In this document: piece by piece, positions 1-6,222 of the stretch
Layout of the letters: each line of letters starts with the position of its first letter
Position numbering within the stretch: the first letter of the stretch is position 1
DNA from: Solirubrobacterales bacterium
Lineage (GTDB): Bacteria > Actinomycetota > Thermoleophilia > Solirubrobacterales > Solirubrobacteraceae
Direction of reading: 5' to 3'
Assembly: GCA_025963955.1 (NCBI GenBank)
Contig: JAOPZU010000112.1
Location: forward strand, 1 to 10,912
DNA: 10,912 nucleotides
Notes under the pieces: generated by a model
Seen by the model: only the letters and a program-made list of their open reading frames with translations
Databases searched by the model: none
What the model was told of the DNA's origin: nothing
Program-made: the position numbers and the translations under genes

Positions 1-187
1 GGCGCGCCGCGGCCGCCGGCACCTCGTCCCCGAAGAGGGTCGCGAGCGTGTCGTCGAGGCGGCGCGCGGCGTGGGCGTCGTCGTCGGCCCGGATCACGCA
101 CACGAGGTCGTGCGCGTCCGCCTGCACGGCCCGCGCCACGAGCTCCATGCCGAGAAAGCCCGTTGCGCCGGTGAGGAGGATCGCCAT
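1..187 (-). CDS. Extended short-chain dehydrogenase/reductase, N-terminal 62 residues (runs off left edge)
   Basis: The reverse strand opens with ATG at 187 and stays open for 62 codons to the window edge, so only the N-terminus is visible. It begins with a beta strand followed by TGATGFLG (residues 6-13), the dinucleotide-binding loop of extended/atypical SDR enzymes. A second strand ends in VCVIRA, and Arg33 there is the position that usually favours NADP(H). The following segment, rich in Asp, Ala and Arg, resembles the start of thioester-reductase or fatty-acyl-CoA-reductase-like SDRs (NAD_binding_4), but sugar epimerases share this region. The fold is well supported; the substrate cannot be told from this fragment. 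There is no good Shine-Dalgarno, only a G-run close to the ATG. The gene is divergent from the secreted protein at 302, with 114 bases between. Confidence 0.8.
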   Translation of the reverse strand, partial: MAILLTGATGFLGMELVARAVQADAHDLVCVIRADDDAHAARRLDDTLATLFGDEVPAAAAR

Positions 188-239
188 GGCCCCCAGGACA
201 CCACGCCCCGACCGCCAGACGGTGACCGCACGCACGATG

Positions 240-256
240 TCCCCCCGCTTGGGGGA
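240..256. other. Perfect GC-rich palindrome in the divergent intergenic region
   Basis: TCCCCC (240-245) and GGGGGA (251-256) are exact reverse complements around the 5-base loop CGCTT. The palindrome lies between the divergent SDR and secreted-protein genes, 10 bases before a TACGCT box. It has no T-tract and faces no gene end, so it is more likely an operator, a REP-like element or a leader of the rightward promoter than a terminator. Function is unknown. Confidence 0.4.
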
Positions 257-265
257 GGGCCGCGG

Positions 266-271
266 TACGCT
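266..271 (+). promoter_or_regulatory. Putative -10 box TACGCT for the secreted Lys/Ala-rich protein
   Basis: TACGCT fits the actinobacterial -10 pattern TANNNT. A transcript starting about 7 bases downstream would carry a leader of roughly 20-25 bases containing the GGGAGG ribosome site at 291-296. I see no convincing -35 hexamer. Confidence 0.35.
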
Positions 272-290
272 CGCGCCAACCGAATGCCCT

Positions 291-296
291 GGGAGG
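291..296 (+). promoter_or_regulatory. Shine-Dalgarno GGGAGG
   Basis: GGGAGG sits 5 bases before the ATG at 302. It decides that start over an in-frame ATG at 284, which has no ribosome site. It is the clearest Shine-Dalgarno in the window; most other genes here lack one. Confidence 0.7.
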
Positions 297-301
297 CACG
301 C

Positions 302-670
302 ATGAGAGGACTCATCCGCAGCGGGCTCATCTTCGCTGCCCTGACCGGTGCCGGGGCGGCCGGGACCGCCACCGCCGTCGCGCAGACCGTCGACCAGGCG
401 GCGTGCGACAGCGCGACCGCGCAGGTCAAGAAGGACCGCACCGCGCTCACGAAGGACAAGGCCGCCGTCACGAAGGCGAACGCGACGCTCAAGCGCGCGA
501 AGACGGCGCAGAAGAAGGCCAGGACGAAGAAGGCCAAGACCAGCGCGAAGAAGCGCGTCACGACGGCCACCAAGGCCGTGAAGTCGGCCAAGGCCCGGCA
601 GGCCAAGGCGCAGACGAAGCTCGACGGGGATCGCGAGAGCGCGCAGCAGCTCTGCACGCCGGGGTACTGA
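302..670 (+). CDS. Secreted lysine/alanine/threonine-rich coiled-coil protein (122 aa), function unknown
   Basis: The start at 302 is supported by GGGAGG five bases upstream and by an immediately following signal peptide: Arg2 and Arg6, a hydrophobic stretch about residues 8-20, and a probable cleavage after AVA (residue 27). The mature protein, about 95 residues, is almost entirely Lys, Ala, Thr and Arg in short irregular repeats of the AKTAQKKA kind (residues 45-110), with heptad-like spacing suggesting a highly basic helix or coiled coil. It resembles histone H1 or HupB tails in composition but carries an export signal. Two cysteines, Cys35 just after the signal and Cys118 near the C-terminus, flank the helix and could form a disulfide or crosslink dimers. 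I do not recognise a family. A role binding an anionic wall polymer or extracellular DNA is only inferred from charge. Confidence 0.75.
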   Translation: MRGLIRSGLIFAALTGAGAAGTATAVAQTVDQAACDSATAQVKKDRTALTKDKAAVTKANATLKRAKTAQKKARTKKAKTSAKKRVTTATKAVKSAKARQAKAQTKLDGDRESAQQLCTPGY

Positions 671-701
671 CAGGGCGGCGCACGGGGCCACGGGCGGCCG
701 G

Positions 702-707
702 TAGCGT
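702..707 (+). promoter_or_regulatory. Putative -10 box TAGCGT, leaderless start of the glycoside hydrolase
   Basis: TAGCGT ends 8 bases before the ATG at 716, and no Shine-Dalgarno lies between. The same hexamer occurs at the same kind of position before the WS/DGAT gene on the other strand. This suggests transcription starts at or next to the start codon. Confidence 0.45.
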
Positions 708-715
708 GGCCGCCC

Positions 716-2407
716 ATGGGTCACCTGCGTCGTACCTGGGCGCTTGCCCTGTCGTCCATCGCCGTCGCGTTCGCCGCCGTCCCGGCCCTCGCTCCGGCCG
801 CGGTCACGCAGGAGTCGATGCTGCAGGACGACAACTCGCTGATCTTCAACACCCCCGCGGGCACGGCGCGCACGCTGGACAAGCTCGTCACGCTCGGCGT
901 GGACCGCGTCCGCGTGTCGGTCTTCTGGGCGACCGTCGCGCCGGCAGCGGACAAGCAGGTGCGCCCGGACTTCACCGCGTCCAACCCGGCGGCCTACCCC
1001 GAGCACGCGTGGGACCGCTACGACCAGCTCGTCCGCCTGGCGACCGCCCGCGGCCTCGCCGTCAACTTCAACATCACCTCACCCGCGCCGCTGTGGGCGA
1101 CGGGTGACGCGCCCCGCGAGGACATCGCGAACACCTTCCAGCCCGATCCGGACGAGTTCGCGCAGTTCGTCCAGGCGGTCGGCACCCGCTACAGCGGGAC
1201 CTACGGCGCCGCGGGCGGCAGCACGCCGCAGCCGGCGCGGCCGCCGCTGTGCGAGCTGAGCCGCAGCTGCCCGGCGCCCGAGCCGCAGCCCCCGGTCCTC
1301 GAGGGCGGGGCGCTGCCCCGGGTGGCGTACTTCTCCGTCTGGAACGAGCCGAACCAGCCCGGGTGGCTGACGCCGCAGTGGATCGCCCGGCCCGGAGCGA
1401 CCGACGGCAGCATGGTCGAGGCCGCCCCGCACCTCTACCGCCGTCTCGTCGACGCCGCCTACCGCGGCCTGCAGGCGTCGGGCCACGGCGGCGACACGTT
1501 CCTCATCGGCGAGACCGCGCCGAAGGGGCTCAACGTCCAGGGGACCACACGCGCGATGAAGCCGCTGCGCTTCCTGCGGCAGGTCTACTGCCTCGACGAC
1601 GCGCTCAAGCCGCTCCGCGGGGAGGACGCGGCGATCCGCGACTGCCCCCAGGACGACGCCGGGAGCGCCGCCTTCGCGGACGCCCACCCGGGGCTGTTCG
1701 CGGCGACCGGGTACGCGCACCACCCCTACGAGCTGACCGCGTCGCCGTCCAAGCGCCCGACCGACCCGGACTACGTGACGATCGCGAACCTGCCGCGGCT
1801 CAGCCTCGCGCTGCGCCAGATCTTCGCGGCCTACAACCGCGCGAACGGCCTGCCGCTGTATCTCACCGAGTTCGGCTTCAACACGAACCCGCCGAACCCG
1901 CTCGGGGTCAGCCTCGCCACGCAGGCCAGGTACCTGGCCGAGTCCCAGTTCCTCGCCTCGACGAACCCGGCCGTCCGGACGCTCACCCAGTTCCTGCTGA
2001 CCGACGACGCGCCGCGCCCGGGCCGCAACGGCGTGAGCGAGGGCTACGGCGCGACCTTCCAGACCGGGCTGCAGTTCCTCGGCGGCCGGCGCAAGCCGTC
2101 CTTCGCCTCCTACGAGCTGACCCTGCACCTGCCCGCGGCCAGCGTGCGCCGCGGCGGGCGGCTGCGAGTCTGGGGCCTCGTCCGGCCGGCGAGCCGCCTG
2201 GGCCGGCAGACCGTCCGGGTGCAGCTGCGCCGCACGGGCGCGAAGGGCTACAAGACGCTCCTGTCGACGAGGACTCGCAGCGGCCGCGGCGTGGTCGACA
2301 AGCAGGTGCGGATCCCCGCCGCGGGGACCGTCCGCCTGGCGTGGATCGATCCGCGCACCAAGAAGCCCGTGCTCAGCCGCACGGTGCGCGTCGCCCTCAA
2401 GCGATGA
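716..2407 (+). CDS. Secreted TIM-barrel glycoside hydrolase (clan GH-A-like) with C-terminal beta-sandwich domain
   Basis: The 563-residue protein starts with a signal peptide: RR at 5-6, a hydrophobic core at 9-27, and likely cleavage near residue 29. Residues about 40-465 read as a (beta/alpha)8 glycosidase. The early strand VDRVRVSVFW (62-71) is followed by VNFNI (116-120). SVWNEPN (207-213) holds the presumed acid/base Glu211, and LYLTEFGF (381-388) the presumed nucleophile Glu385, both at the ends of beta4 and beta7 as in clan GH-A. A Gly/Pro-rich insertion at about 161-200 carries Cys179 and Cys185; Cys292 and Cys310 may form a second disulfide. Residues about 470-563 are a basic, strand-rich domain (RLRVWGLVRP, QTVRVQLRR) like bacterial Ig-like modules. 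It should hydrolyse or modify an extracellular polysaccharide; the GH family (5 or 39-like) and substrate cannot be fixed from reading alone. Confidence 0.85.
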   Translation: MGHLRRTWALALSSIAVAFAAVPALAPAAVTQESMLQDDNSLIFNTPAGTARTLDKLVTLGVDRVRVSVFWATVAPAADKQVRPDFTASNPAAYPEHAWDRYDQLVRLATARGLAVNFNITSPAPLWATGDAPREDIANTFQPDPDEFAQFVQAVGTRYSGTYGAAGGSTPQPARPPLCELSRSCPAPEPQPPVLEGGALPRVAYFSVWNEPNQPGWLTPQWIARPGATDGSMVEAAPHLYRRLVDAAYRGLQASGHGGDTFLIGETAPKGLNVQGTTRAMKPLRFLRQVYCLDDALKPLRGEDAAIRDCPQDDAGSAAFADAHPGLFAATGYAHHPYELTASPSKRPTDPDYVTIANLPRLSLALRQIFAAYNRANGLPLYLTEFGFNTNPPNPLGVSLATQARYLAESQFLASTNPAVRTLTQFLLTDDAPRPGRNGVSEGYGATFQTGLQFLGGRRKPSFASYELTLHLPAASVRRGGRLRVWGLVRPASRLGRQTVRVQLRRTGAKGYKTLLSTRTRSGRGVVDKQVRIPAAGTVRLAWIDPRTKKPVLSRTVRVALKR

Positions 2408-2437
2408 GTCGCGCCCGCCGCGGCCGTCCCTCCTGAC

Positions 2438-2830
2438 ATGACCCTCGCCACCAGCCCGGCCTTCAGCGGCTTCTCGACGGACGACGTCGCGGCCGCGCAC
2501 GCGTTCTACTCCGGTGTCCTCGGCCTCGAGGTCACCGAGGAGCACGGCATCCTGACGCTCCAGCTCGACGGCGGGAAGCGCCCCACGATCGTCTACCCCA
2601 AGGGCCCCGATCACGTCCCGGCGCAGTACACCGTCCTGAACTTCCCGGTCGAGGACATCGAGGCGGCCGTCGACGAGCTGGCGGCCCGCGGCGTCACCTT
2701 CGAGCGCTACCCCGGCTCGCCGATGGCGGACGCGATCGACGAGCGCGGCGTCTTCCGCGGCGGCGGCCCCTTGATCGCCTGGTTCACGGACCCCGCCGGC
2801 AACGTGCTGTCGTTGATCGTCCCGGCCTGA
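2438..2830 (+). CDS. VOC-fold (glyoxalase/bleomycin-resistance-like) protein
   Basis: This 130-residue protein has the usual single-gene VOC length and two beta-alpha-beta-beta-beta modules. The first contains DDVAAAHAFYSGVLGLEV (15-32), the second FPVEDIEAAVDELAARGVTF (69-88), and it ends in the signature TDPAGNVLSLI (117-127). The usual metal ligands are not evident: Ser or Phe sits where the first-strand His is normally found, and the terminal NxxEL motif reads NVLSL, with Ser in place of Glu. It may therefore be a metal-free binding or resistance protein and not a glyoxalase or dioxygenase. It starts 30 bases after the glycoside hydrolase with no Shine-Dalgarno or -10 box of its own, so it may be cotranscribed. 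Its last 124 bases overlap the end of the opposing WS/DGAT gene. Confidence 0.85.
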   Translation: MTLATSPAFSGFSTDDVAAAHAFYSGVLGLEVTEEHGILTLQLDGGKRPTIVYPKGPDHVPAQYTVLNFPVEDIEAAVDELAARGVTFERYPGSPMADAIDERGVFRGGGPLIAWFTDPAGNVLSLIVPA

Positions 2831-4281
2831 CCGGCCGCGAGCAGCTCGTCCAGGGCCTCGCGCAGCCAGCCCATCAGGCGGCTCGCGTCGGGCATCTGCT
2901 CGCGGTCGGCGACGATGCCGACGTCGAGGTGGCCGCAGTAGCTCATCACCGTGATGTTGAGCCCCATGCCGTCCGTGATCACCGACACCGGGTAGTTCGC
3001 GACGAGCTGCGCCCCAGCGAGGTACAGCGGGATCGGCGGCCCCGGGACGTTCGAGATGACGAGGTTCCAGGTCGGCCGGCCCGGGCGGCTCGTGGCCAGG
3101 CGGAAGGTGAGCTTCGCCGCGCGGGAGAAGACCGCGGGCGGGATGAAGTCGTTCGCGTCCTGCATCAGGCCGGCCGGCAGCGCCCGGTGGCGCTCCTTCA
3201 TCCCGGCGAGCGCGTCGTGCGTGCGCCGCAGCCGCGTCACCGGGTCCGCCTCGTCGGTGTACAGCGGCGCGCTCATGAGCATGATGCGGTTGCCGAACGT
3301 CCCGATCTGCTTCTGGGTGCGGACCGACACGGGGATCTGCGCGACGAGCGGTCCGTCCGGCAGCTCCCCGTGCTCGAGGAGCCAGCGACGCACCGCGCTC
3401 GCGCAGAGCGTCACCACGACGTCGTTGACCGTGCAGCCGTGGGCGTTCTTGACCGCCTTGACCTCGTCGAGCGGCAGCTGCCCGAAGACGAAGCGGCGGT
3501 GGGCACAGACGCGGCCGTTGAAGGAGGTCTTCGGCGCGGGGAGGTAGCCGCGGGCGTGGACGACCCCCTCCTGGCCGGTCAGGCGCCGCTCGATGCCCTT
3601 CGCGACGCGGCCGACCGCGCGTGCCCCGGGCAGCGTCGCGAACGGCGTGTCCATGATGTTCGGGACCGCCGAGGGCAGCGCCCGCGCCGCGCGCACGGGG
3701 TAGCGCGGCAGGCCGAGCAGGCCGCGGGCGAGCATCCCGAGCTGCCCGGGGACGGCCTCGTCGTCCGCCCAGCGGCGCGGCGGCGGCAGCTCCCGTCCCT
3801 CGGGGGAGAGGTCGAGCAGCAGGCCCATGATCTCCGCGCCCGACATCCCGTCCACGAGGGCGTGGTGGATCTTGCTGAGCAGCGCGACGTGCCCGGACTC
3901 CAGGCCGCTGATGAGGTACAGCTCCCACAGCGGCCGCGCGCGGTCCAAGGGGCGCGCGACGATCCGCGCCACCTGCTCGGCGAGCTGCTCGTCGCTTCCG
4001 GGGGAGGGCAGCGCGAGCTCGCGCACGTGGAAGTCGAGATCGAAGTGGGGGTCGTCGACCCAGTAGGGATAGTCGAGGCCGAGCGGGACCTCGTGCAGGC
4101 GCCAGCGCAGCGGCGGCAGCAGCGGCAGGCGCTCGGCGATCAGCTCCTGCACGTGCGCGCCGGTCAACACGCCGGACTCGCGCGTGCTGGGGTCGAGGAT
4201 CGCGACCCCGCCGACGTGGCCGCTCTGGCGGGGCGTCTCGAGCGCGAGGACCTGGGCGTCGAGGCTCGTCAGCTGGCGCAT
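2707..4281 (-). CDS. WS/DGAT acyltransferase (wax ester synthase / diacylglycerol acyltransferase)
   Basis: This 524-residue protein matches the bacterial WS/DGAT family, which transfers acyl-CoA to diacylglycerol or fatty alcohol to make storage triacylglycerol or wax esters at the inner membrane. The catalytic motif HHALVDG is at 139-145 (family HHxxxDG). PLW (117-119), TVNDVVV (284-290) and the SNVPGP element (410-415) are in the expected order, and the C-terminal DUF1298-type block runs from about 428 (NYPVSVITDGMGLNITVMSY) to about 480. The N-terminus MRQLTSLDAQVLALETP is typical, so the start at 4281 is secure, and TAGCGT lies 6 bases upstream of it. The family normally ends near residue 480. 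The remaining residues (about 484-524) look unstructured and are encoded antisense to the end of the VOC gene. It is divergent from ltrA, with 61 bases between. Confidence 0.95.
   Translation of the reverse strand: MRQLTSLDAQVLALETPRQSGHVGGVAILDPSTRESGVLTGAHVQELIAERLPLLPPLRWRLHEVPLGLDYPYWVDDPHFDLDFHVRELALPSPGSDEQLAEQVARIVARPLDRARPLWELYLISGLESGHVALLSKIHHALVDGMSGAEIMGLLLDLSPEGRELPPPRRWADDEAVPGQLGMLARGLLGLPRYPVRAARALPSAVPNIMDTPFATLPGARAVGRVAKGIERRLTGQEGVVHARGYLPAPKTSFNGRVCAHRRFVFGQLPLDEVKAVKNAHGCTVNDVVVTLCASAVRRWLLEHGELPDGPLVAQIPVSVRTQKQIGTFGNRIMLMSAPLYTDEADPVTRLRRTHDALAGMKERHRALPAGLMQDANDFIPPAVFSRAAKLTFRLATSRPGRPTWNLVISNVPGPPIPLYLAGAQLVANYPVSVITDGMGLNITVMSYCGHLDVGIVADREQMPDASRLMGWLREALDELLAAGQAGTINDSTLPAGSVNQAIKGPPPRKTPRSSIASAIGEPG
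2823..2837. terminator. Weak hairpin at the VOC stop codon
   Basis: CGGCC (2823-2827) and GGCCG (2833-2837) are reverse complements around the loop TGACC, which contains the VOC stop codon. The stem is only 5 bp and no T-run follows, so this is a weak candidate for a terminator in the convergent overlap with the WS/DGAT gene. Confidence 0.2.
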
Positions 4282-4287
4282 GGGCCG

Positions 4288-4293
4288 ACGCTA
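4288..4293 (-). promoter_or_regulatory. Putative -10 box TAGCGT, leaderless start of WS/DGAT
   Basis: On the minus strand TAGCGT is followed by CGGCCC and then the ATG at 4281, a spacing of 6 bases. This places the expected transcription start on or beside the A of the start codon. There is no Shine-Dalgarno. Confidence 0.5.
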
Positions 4294-4329
4294 CCGGCTC
4301 CGCGCGACCGGCGGGACCGGTCGCTGGGG

Positions 4330-4335
4330 GACAAT
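4330..4335 (+). promoter_or_regulatory. Putative -10 box GACAAT, leaderless start of ltrA
   Basis: GACAAT is the most A/T-rich hexamer in the 61-base divergent gap and ends 7 bases before the ATG at 4343. No ribosome site is present. The opposing WS/DGAT box lies 37 bases away, so the two promoters are back-to-back and could respond to one regulator. Confidence 0.45.
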
Positions 4336-4342
4336 GGCGCGC

Positions 4343-5545
4343 ATGAGCCCGTCCGTCCGCAGGCCGCCGTCCGTCACCACGACGCTCCGCGACGAGGACG
4401 AGAGCGTCAAGTCGCTCGAGCTGTTCTTCGACCTCGTGCTCGTCCTCGCCCTCACGCAGTGCACCGCGCTGATGGCGCGGGAGCCCACCTGGGAGGGCCT
4501 GGCGAAGGGGCTGCTGATCCTCGGCGTCATGTGGTGGACGTGGGTCGGCTACGCGTGGCTGACGAGCGTCATCGATCCCGAGGAGGGCGTCGTCCGGATC
4601 GCGATGTTCGGCGCGATGGCCGGGCTGCTCGTCATCGCGCTGTGCATCCCGGAGGCCTTCGACGACGACGGCCTGCTCTTCGCCGCCGGGTACGGGTTCG
4701 TGCGGGCGATGCACATCGTCCTGTTCATGGCCGCCAGCCGGGGGGACGCGCAGCTGCGCAGCTCGGTCCTCGGCCTGGCCGTCAGCACGCTCATCGGCTG
4801 CGCGCTGATCGGCGGCGCGTCCCTCGCTGATGGGCACCTGCAGGGGGCGCTGTGGCTGACGGCGATCCTGCTCGACATGGCGGGGCCGTACTTCTTCGGG
4901 GCCGAGGGCTGGAAGATCGTGCCGCGCCACTTCGCCGAGCGTCACGGGCTGATGATCATCATCGCCCTCGGCGAGTCGATCGTCGCGATCGGCGTGGGGG
5001 TGGAGGGGCTCGTGATCGGCGGGGGCGAGGTCCTGGCCGCGGTCCTCGGCATCGCGGTCGTGGCGGCGATGTGGTGGCTGTACTTCGACGTGGTGGCGCT
5101 CGTCGCCGAGCGCCGCCTGCACAACGCGGCGCCCGGCCGGGAGCGCAACGAGATCGCGCGCGACTCCTTCTCCTACCTGCACTTCCCGATGATCGCCGGC
5201 ATCGTCCTGCTCGCCCTCGGGCTGAAGAAGACGCTGCAGCACGTGGCCGACCCGCTGGAGCTCGTCCCGGCGGCGGCGATGCTCGGCGGCGTGGCGCTCT
5301 ACCTGCTCGCCCACGTCGCCTTCCGCTGGCGCAACGTGCACCGCTTCAGCAGCCACCGCCTGCTCGCGGCGCTCGTGCTCGCCGCGTTCGTCCCGCTCGC
5401 GCGGCACGTCGAGGCGGTGGCCACGCTCGGCGTCCTCGCGGTCCTGCTCATCGCGCTCATCGTCTACGAGACGCTCCGCTTCGCCGACCTGCGCGACCGA
5501 CTGCGCCACCAAGGGGTCTTCCCCGAGGTAACCTCGCGAACATGA
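4343..5545 (+). CDS. ltrA: Low temperature requirement protein A (LtrA) family membrane protein
   Basis: The 400-residue polytopic membrane protein carries the LtrA family marks. SLELFFDLVLVLALTQ (24-39) is the first transmembrane segment with its conserved E-L-F-F-D. A conserved motif ERHGLMIIIALGES (199-212) sits mid-protein. Hydrophobic segments lie near 55-75, 87-103, 111-130, 141-158, 170-185, 205-225, 230-253, 281-293, 306-325, 340-357 and 359-377. LtrA was named from a Listeria mutant that fails to grow in the cold; its molecular function is not established, and the family is common in actinobacteria. The start at 4343 was chosen because it follows a -10-like box by 7 bases and begins a short polar N-terminus. 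An in-frame ATG at 4334 overlaps that box. The stop overlaps the next gene's start as ATGA (5542-5545). Confidence 0.92.
   Translation: MSPSVRRPPSVTTTLRDEDESVKSLELFFDLVLVLALTQCTALMAREPTWEGLAKGLLILGVMWWTWVGYAWLTSVIDPEEGVVRIAMFGAMAGLLVIALCIPEAFDDDGLLFAAGYGFVRAMHIVLFMAASRGDAQLRSSVLGLAVSTLIGCALIGGASLADGHLQGALWLTAILLDMAGPYFFGAEGWKIVPRHFAERHGLMIIIALGESIVAIGVGVEGLVIGGGEVLAAVLGIAVVAAMWWLYFDVVALVAERRLHNAAPGRERNEIARDSFSYLHFPMIAGIVLLALGLKKTLQHVADPLELVPAAAMLGGVALYLLAHVAFRWRNVHRFSSHRLLAALVLAAFVPLARHVEAVATLGVLAVLLIALIVYETLRFADLRDRLRHQGVFPEVTSRT
5529..5534 (+). promoter_or_regulatory. Putative internal -10 box TAACCT within the end of ltrA
   Basis: TAACCT ends 7 bases before the AIM24-family ATG at 5542 and lies inside the last codons of ltrA. 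It fits the same TANNNT-plus-6-to-8 pattern as the other gene starts here. The AIM24 gene could thus be transcribed both with ltrA and as a separate leaderless message. Confidence 0.4.
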
Positions 5546-6222
5546 GAGTCGACGTCCGTCACAGCCCGTCCTTCGCGGTCGCCCGCCTGAACCTCGCCGG
5601 CGGCGAGAAGGTCAGGGTGGAGTCCGGCGCGATGTCCGCCCACTCGACCGGGGTCGCGCTGGAGGCGAAGATGCAGGGCGGGCTGATGAAGTCGCTGAAG
5701 CGGAGCGTGCTCGGCGGCGAGTCGCTGTTCGTCTCCAACTACACCGCGCCGGGCGAGGGCGGCTGGGTCGACGTCGCCCCGCGCCTGCCCGGCGACGCCT
5801 ACGCGATCGAGGTGTCGGGGACCTACATCGTCACGCGCGGCTCGTTCCTGGCCTCCTCGGACGGCCTCGAGCTCGACACCAAGTGGGGCGGCTTCGGCAA
5901 CCTCGCGGGCGGGGAGGGCGGCTTCCTCATCCACATCACCGGGACCGGGACGCTCGTCTGCTCCTGCTACGGCGCTCGCGACGTCGTCACGCTCGCCGCC
6001 GGCGAGTCGATCACCGTCGACTCCGGCCACCTCGTCTCCTACACCGAGGGCATCACGGTCGCGGCCCGCCGCGCCGCCGCCGGCGGCATCGTCCAGTCGG
6101 CGAAGTCCGGCGAGAACCTCGTCTACGACATCACCGGCCCCGGCGAGGTCGTGACCCAGAGCCGCAACCCGCAGGAGCTCGTGACGTGGCTGACGGCCGC
6201 GTTGCCGTTCAGCCGGACCTAA
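5542..6222 (+). CDS. AIM24 family / TIGR00266-like protein
   Basis: This 226-residue protein matches the AIM24 (TIGR00266) family of beta-rich, single-domain bacterial proteins. Family landmarks appear in order: GGESLFVSNYTA (58-69), PGDAYAIEV (83-91), RGSFLAS (99-105), GGEGGFLIHITGTG (123-136), GESITVDSGHLVSYTE (154-169), a last GENLVYDITGPGEV repeat (190-203), and QSR (206-208). The recurring G-E-x-L/F and G-x-G units suggest an internally repeated beta-helix or trimer-type fold. No catalytic site is evident and there is no signal peptide or membrane segment, so it is probably cytoplasmic. The yeast namesake is mitochondrial and the bacterial role is unknown. It overlaps ltrA by 4 bases (ATGA), suggesting translational coupling, and also has a possible promoter of its own. 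Its TAA shares the CTAA at 6219-6222 with the convergent gene's stop. Confidence 0.92.
   Translation: MRVDVRHSPSFAVARLNLAGGEKVRVESGAMSAHSTGVALEAKMQGGLMKSLKRSVLGGESLFVSNYTAPGEGGWVDVAPRLPGDAYAIEVSGTYIVTRGSFLASSDGLELDTKWGGFGNLAGGEGGFLIHITGTGTLVCSCYGARDVVTLAAGESITVDSGHLVSYTEGITVAARRAAAGGIVQSAKSGENLVYDITGPGEVVTQSRNPQELVTWLTAALPFSRT

Noticed and set aside
284..286. Alternative ATG start for the secreted protein
   Set aside because: It lacks a ribosome site, whereas the ATG at 302 follows GGGAGG at 5 bases and gives a standard signal peptide.
434..632. Tandem DNA repeats encoding the Lys/Ala-rich region
   Set aside because: The AAG/GCG-rich units are irregular in length and sequence; they reflect amino-acid composition and not a true tandem or CRISPR-like array.
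94..717. A 207-codon minus-strand frame with hydrophobic, Phe-rich stretches opposite the secreted basic protein
   Set aside because: Hydrophobic runs arise as the reverse complement of Lys codons (AAG gives CTT, or TTC in another frame). The plus strand has a Shine-Dalgarno and a proper signal peptide.
2929..4830. A 633-codon plus-strand frame across WS/DGAT and ltrA
   Set aside because: Antisense to WS/DGAT and out of frame with ltrA; Arg/Asp/His-rich shadow composition without motifs.
1079..5512. A 1477-codon open frame on the minus strand spanning five genes
   Set aside because: Its product is dominated by Arg, Ala, Gly, Asp and Glu with no recognisable domain. It runs antisense or out of frame through the well-supported glycosidase, VOC, WS/DGAT and LtrA genes. 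Such frames are expected where G/C third positions suppress stops.
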